A stretch of DNA of 64,000 nucleotides from contig NZ_JANUSB010000006.1 of the NCBI RefSeq assembly GCF_024793895.1, positions 1 to 64,000 on the forward strand, given 5' to 3'. The notes under the pieces are model-generated. The model was not told the origin of the DNA, searched no databases, and saw only the letters and a program-made list of their open reading frames with translations. Positions 61,428-64,000 of this stretch are shown piece after piece. The position numbers and the translations under genes were made by a program. The stretch comes from Serratia sp. AKBS12. GTDB lineage: Bacteria > Pseudomonadota > Gammaproteobacteria > Enterobacterales > Enterobacteriaceae. The first letter of the stretch is position 1; each line of letters starts with the position of its first letter.

Positions 61428-62390
61428 ATGCAGGTGCTGATCGTTAAGACCTCTTCCATGGGGGACGTGCTTCATACGTTGCCGGCATTGACCGATGCCA
61501 TGAATGCCATCCCCGGTATCCGTTTCGACTGGGTGGTGGAAGAGAACTTCAGCCAGATCCCAAGCTGGCACCCGGCGGTCGATCGCGTTATCCCGGTGGC
61601 TATCCGCCGTTGGCGCAAAAACTGGTTCGGTAGCGAAACCCGACAGCAGCGCTGTGATTTCAAACGTCAACTGCAGGCGCGCGACTACGACGTGGTCATT
61701 GATGCCCAGGGGCTGATGAAAAGCGCGGCGCTAATCACACGCATCGCCAAGGGCAGCAAGCATGGACAAGACTGTAAAAGCGCGCGCGAACCTTTCGCCA
61801 GCTGGTTTTACAACTATCGCCATGACATAGACAAGCAGCAACATGCGGTGGAACGCACCCGTGAGCTGTTCGCCAAGAGTCTGGGTTATCCAAAACCGGC
61901 GACCCAGGGCGATTATGCTATTGCCGCCCGTTTCCTTGGCTGCCCGCCAGCGGATGCCGGGCAATATCTGGTGTTTCTGCACGCCACCACCCGCGATGAG
62001 AAACACTGGCCGGAAGCAAACTGGCGCGAACTGATTGCGCTGGTCGAGCCGACCGGGCTCGGCATCAAGCTGCCGTGGGGGGCGGAGCATGAACATCAGC
62101 GTGCGCAGAGGCTGGCAGACGGTTTCCCGCACGTTGAGGTGCTGCCAAAGCTCAGTCTGCAACAGATAGCCGAAGTGCTGGCCGCTGCACAAGGCGTGGT
62201 GTCGGTCGATACCGGGCTCAGCCATCTGACCGCCGCGCTCGATCGCCCGAACATTACGCTGTTCGGCCCTACCGACCCAGGATTGATTGGCGGCTATGGG
62301 CAACACCAACGGTCGCTGGTATCAGTGGATAAAACCATGGCTACCATCAGCGCCGAATCGGTTTGGGCAGCATTACAAAAGGATATGTGA
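61428..62390 (+). CDS. waaC: ADP-heptose:LPS heptosyltransferase I
   Basis: GT9-family enzyme adding the first heptose to the Kdo region. The 320-residue protein begins MQVLIVKTSSMGDVLHTLPAL and has the HATTRDEKHWPEANWREL motif near residue 185. The donor-binding VSVDTGLSHLTAAL lies near residue 260. GAGGAG precedes the ATG two bases after waaF; the longer reading frame starting at 61161 lies within waaF and is not used. The stop overlaps the next start by one base (TGATG). Confidence 0.96.
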   Translation: MQVLIVKTSSMGDVLHTLPALTDAMNAIPGIRFDWVVEENFSQIPSWHPAVDRVIPVAIRRWRKNWFGSETRQQRCDFKRQLQARDYDVVIDAQGLMKSAALITRIAKGSKHGQDCKSAREPFASWFYNYRHDIDKQQHAVERTRELFAKSLGYPKPATQGDYAIAARFLGCPPADAGQYLVFLHATTRDEKHWPEANWRELIALVEPTGLGIKLPWGAEHEHQRAQRLADGFPHVEVLPKLSLQQIAEVLAAAQGVVSVDTGLSHLTAALDRPNITLFGPTDPGLIGGYGQHQRSLVSVDKTMATISAESVWAALQKDM

Positions 62391-63547
62391 TGAAGAAATT
62401 GCACATCATCAACCTGGAAAAAATGGGCGGCGTAGAACGCCTGTTTTTGCAGTATCTCAACGATACCACCGACGGCAGCAACCAGGTCATCTGCATCAGC
62501 AGCGAGGTGGGTGAAGAGATCCGCAAAAAGATGCCGCAGCAGAAAGTGACGTTTGCCAATCGCCTGTGCAACGCCTTTTCTCTGCGCTGCCCGCAGTTTC
62601 TGCGCAAATACCTATTGAAATGGAAAATTGAGCGCGCCGATGCCGATGTGGTGATCGTCTGGGACCTGATCCCGGGCCTGGCGGCGAAACCCAAGCGCGG
62701 CAAGCTGATTTATTACGATCATGGCTGTTCGTGGCGTTATGCCAAAAACCGCAAAACGCTGGGCTTCTTCGCGATGCTTGATGGGGTTATTTCAGCCTCT
62801 TATGCCTCAAAACGCGTGATGGAAATGCGCTTTAACCTGCCTTGCCCCAATCCGGTGGTGATCAATCGCATCAAGACGCCTGCCGGGATCGACAGCGAAC
62901 CCAAAATGCTGGCGACGCCGGTGCGGATCGGCACCGCCTCCCGCCTGGTCACGCTAAAGGGGATCAGCGTGTCCTTGTTGATGATGCAAGAACTGCTGCG
63001 CCGTGGGCACGACGTGACGCTGGAAATTGCCGGCAAAGGCCCTGACCAGCCGGCATTCGAAGCGCTGGCCCAGCGTCTGCAACTGGGCGATCGCGTTCGG
63101 TTCAGCGGCTTTCAGGACAACGTGGCGGATTTCTTCAACCGTACCCATATCTATATCAGCACGCCGATAACCGAGCCCTTTGGCTTATCCTGCATGGAAT
63201 CGCTGTATTTTGGCGTGCCGGTGATATTCCCCCTGGTTGACGGCCAGCCGGAAGCCGTCAAAGACGGCGTATGCGGTATCGGCCTGACGCCATCGGTCAC
63301 CATTGAAGAGCATCAACAGCTCACCGGCCTCAAGGTCGATTTTCCGCATCAGGTCTATGACCCGATACAGGATAGCCTGGTGACGCCCAAACTGGTGTCG
63401 CACCTCGATTGCGCCGACGCGGTGGAAAAAATGCTGCAGCCTGCGACCTATCGCAGCATGAGCGCCAATGCCCGCCAATTTACTGCCGAACATTTTGATT
63501 ATTCGGTCTTCAAGACCGAATTCGACCGTTCGCTCGAATCGTTTTAA
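62390..63547 (+). CDS. Glycosyltransferase family 4 protein (probable LPS core)
   Basis: A 385-residue GT-B glycosyltransferase. The N-terminal half begins KKLHIINLEKMGGVERLFLQ. The C-terminal half has GTASRLVTLKGISVSLL near residue 187, the nucleotide-sugar-binding IAGKGPDQPAFEALA near residue 215, and the GT4 EPFGLSCME motif (E-x7-E) near residue 262. It is translationally coupled to waaC and followed by an O-antigen ligase-like gene, so it most likely adds a core sugar. Donor and acceptor cannot be told from sequence, so I give no symbol. Confidence 0.85.
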   Translation: MKKLHIINLEKMGGVERLFLQYLNDTTDGSNQVICISSEVGEEIRKKMPQQKVTFANRLCNAFSLRCPQFLRKYLLKWKIERADADVVIVWDLIPGLAAKPKRGKLIYYDHGCSWRYAKNRKTLGFFAMLDGVISASYASKRVMEMRFNLPCPNPVVINRIKTPAGIDSEPKMLATPVRIGTASRLVTLKGISVSLLMMQELLRRGHDVTLEIAGKGPDQPAFEALAQRLQLGDRVRFSGFQDNVADFFNRTHIYISTPITEPFGLSCMESLYFGVPVIFPLVDGQPEAVKDGVCGIGLTPSVTIEEHQQLTGLKVDFPHQVYDPIQDSLVTPKLVSHLDCADAVEKMLQPATYRSMSANARQFTAEHFDYSVFKTEFDRSLESF

Positions 63548-63580
63548 CCCTAAAATATAAAGTAAGCCGGAACCCGATCC

Positions 63581-64000
63581 ATGCCAAGTGAGAAACATCC
63601 ACATCCTGCTTTTAGCTACCTGATCTTTTTGGGCTGCGCGATCGCTTTTTGCACCATTCCTTTTGGCGTTGAGACAGGGCGAAACATTTTTTATATTTCT
63701 AGCTACATCTCTTTTATTGCCCTGTGCTTTAACTTCAGGTTTTATACAAAAAACAAAATCGCCCTGACGCTATTCTTATCACTGTGCCTGTTGGGAGCCG
63801 CCAGCATGATCTGGGCTCCACTCAATAAACAGCCGGACGATTATGTAAATATTTACCGCAGTTATTTCTCTACCGGCAAATTACAGCTGGCCACCGCATT
63901 TATCTTGCTTATCGCGCTGAATGAACGCCTGGATTTTCAAAAAAGCTATATCATCGTTGCCATTGGCGGCGGCCTGGCGGTCAACGCTTACGCAATCTAT
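63581..64000 (+). CDS. O-antigen ligase-like membrane protein (partial)
   Basis: An open frame from ATG 63581 runs off the window edge (140 codons visible). It starts MPSEKHPHPAFSYLIFLGCA and has at least three to four hydrophobic segments (about residues 12-26, 36-54, 64-80, 103-115 and 124-140). These resemble the N-terminal helices of WaaL/RfaL-type O-antigen ligases. The place after core glycosyltransferase genes supports this. The family's large periplasmic loop with its catalytic residues would lie outside the window, so the call is provisional. Confidence 0.65.
   Translation, partial: MPSEKHPHPAFSYLIFLGCAIAFCTIPFGVETGRNIFYISSYISFIALCFNFRFYTKNKIALTLFLSLCLLGAASMIWAPLNKQPDDYVNIYRSYFSTGKLQLATAFILLIALNERLDFQKSYIIVAIGGGLAVNAYAIY

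Overview
This window is a stretch of core chromosome from a gammaproteobacterium of the order Enterobacterales, most likely a Serratia or close relative in the Yersiniaceae. The genus is inferred from recalled similarity and gene order: argCBGH with a short-type argG, a peroxiredoxin-glutaredoxin gene divergent from oxyR, and cpxRA joined directly to trmL-cysE. No database search was run. Almost every gene is a close, full-length counterpart of an Escherichia coli gene. I see no insertion sequence, prophage, CRISPR array or large island.

Layout. 1-556: 5' end and promoter/leader of a 16S rRNA operon (minus strand). 557-4737: murI and btuB (overlapping, with a cobalamin riboswitch) and trmA. 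4796-8326: yijD-fabR (membrane lipid control), sthA and oxyR. 8346-10743: an OxyR-type operator, a peroxiredoxin-glutaredoxin fusion and a dihydrolipoamide-dehydrogenase-like flavoprotein. 10942-16810: the argCBGH operon divergent from argE across a pair of ARG boxes. 17069-25180: ppc, metF, metBL and metJ with MET-box arrays. 25256-33952: rpmE, priA, cytR, ftsN, hslVU (heat-shock promoter), menA, rraA, zapB. 34488-38021: glpFK-glpX. 38070-41797: emrD, a broken regulator, fpr, yiiR, yiiQ. 41925-46633: tpiA, sbp, pfkA, fieF, cpxP with the CpxQ small RNA in its 3' UTR. 46781-48864: cpxRA. 48940-52787: trmL and the yibN-grxC-secB-gpsA-cysE cluster. 53071-59183: gpmM-envC-yibQ and kbl-tdh. 59425-64000: the lipopolysaccharide inner-core operon hldD-waaF-waaC, a GT4 glycosyltransferase and the start of an O-antigen ligase-like gene cut by the window edge.

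How it fits together. Several regulons are readable from their operators: ArgR (argC/argE), MetJ (metF, metB/metJ, possibly btuB), OxyR (oxyR/prx), GlpR-CRP (glpF), CpxR (cpxP/cpxR) and sigma-32 (hslVU). The parts that differ most from E. coli are the OxyR-linked thiol peroxidase pair, whose reductase ends in a CxxC tail; an arginine-rich leader ORF in front of argC; MET-like boxes over the btuB promoter; two degraded gene remnants; and a palindromic element inside the secB cluster. None of these amounts to a proven new system. The flavoprotein CxxC tail and the argC leader ORF are the best candidates for follow-up.
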